From: Segatella copri
Lineage (GTDB): Bacteria; Bacteroidota; Bacteroidia; Bacteroidales; Bacteroidaceae
DNA: 64,000 nucleotides
Reading direction: 5' to 3'
NCBI RefSeq assembly: GCF_026015295.1
Contig: NZ_JAPDUW010000001.1
Location: forward strand, 3,247,501 to 3,311,500
Below the pieces are notes generated by a model. That model was not told where the DNA came from, did not search any database, and was given only the letters and a program-made list of their open reading frames with translations. This document shows positions 63,975 through 64,000 of the stretch, in pieces (positions within the stretch are counted from its first letter, which is position 1; every line of letters starts with the position of its first letter). The position numbers and the translations under genes were made by a program.

Positions 63975-64000
63975 ATGGAAGAAGAAATCATCCAACCGAT
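63975..64000 (+). CDS. Partial CDS, possible GNAT N-acyltransferase (GlsB/OlsB-like)
   Basis: Only the first eight codons (MEEEIIQP) are inside the window. It follows the acyltransferase by 72 bases on the same strand. The start is similar to what I recall of Bacteroidota N-acyltransferases of amino-acid lipid synthesis, but eight residues are too few to prove it. Confidence 0.4.

Overview
The window looks like chromosome from a gut or rumen Bacteroidota of the Prevotella (Segatella) type, near P. copri by general feel. The reasons are a SusC/SusD pair, a hybrid two-component sensor beside xylanases, GLPGLI-family exported proteins, and a promoter grammar of TTTG, about 20 nt, then TAnnTTTG, with no Shine-Dalgarno signals. 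Gene content is dense, no phage or insertion sequence is visible, and only one tRNA is present.

Region 1 (1-18082) is a xylan utilisation locus. On the minus strand lie a hybrid sensor/regulator (12950-9030), GH67 alpha-glucuronidase, a GH35-like enzyme, SusC, SusD and the first 25 codons of a surface lipoprotein that runs off the window. Divergent on the plus strand are an SGNH esterase, a GPH-type symporter, a GH10 xylanase and a cytoplasmic GH43. The pieces fit one pathway: surface capture and import through SusCD, periplasmic trimming by esterase, GH67, GH35 and GH10, uptake through the symporter, and final hydrolysis by GH43. Three promoters of this locus share a TGAAACA element 51-52 nt upstream of the -7 box, a good candidate for the sensor's operator.

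Region 2 (18361-28095) holds an ABC permease/ATPase pair, a solitary AAA-ATPase/PD-(D/E)XK protein with an odd 26-bp inverted repeat upstream, a module of two tandem GLPGLI proteins plus an outer-membrane barrel protein, and trmB. Region 3 (28096-37135) has a RhuM-Fic protein, a secreted GH3, and a second GLPGLI/outer-membrane-protein module on the minus strand. Divergent from that module is an unusual membrane regulator: two membrane segments, a histidine-kinase-like H-box in which Tyr replaces His, then directly an OmpR-type winged helix. The two GLPGLI modules and this regulator are the best candidate for an undescribed system.

Region 4 (37261-47271) is mostly core genome: gpmI, ung, a DUF3109 protein, a GH95 enzyme with a small beta-sandwich partner, gyrB, rpsT, tRNA-Glu and recO. 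Region 5 (47335-62718, minus strand) is a compact division and cell-wall (dcw) cluster, rsmH-ftsL-ftsI-murE-mraY-murD-ftsW-murG-murC-ftsQ-ftsA-ftsZ, with no mraZ, murF or ddl. The right edge (63075-64000) starts what is probably an acylated-amino-acid (glycine/ornithine) lipid synthesis pair.

Three separate intergenic regions carry different short palindromic cores repeated at exactly 22 bp; their role is unknown.
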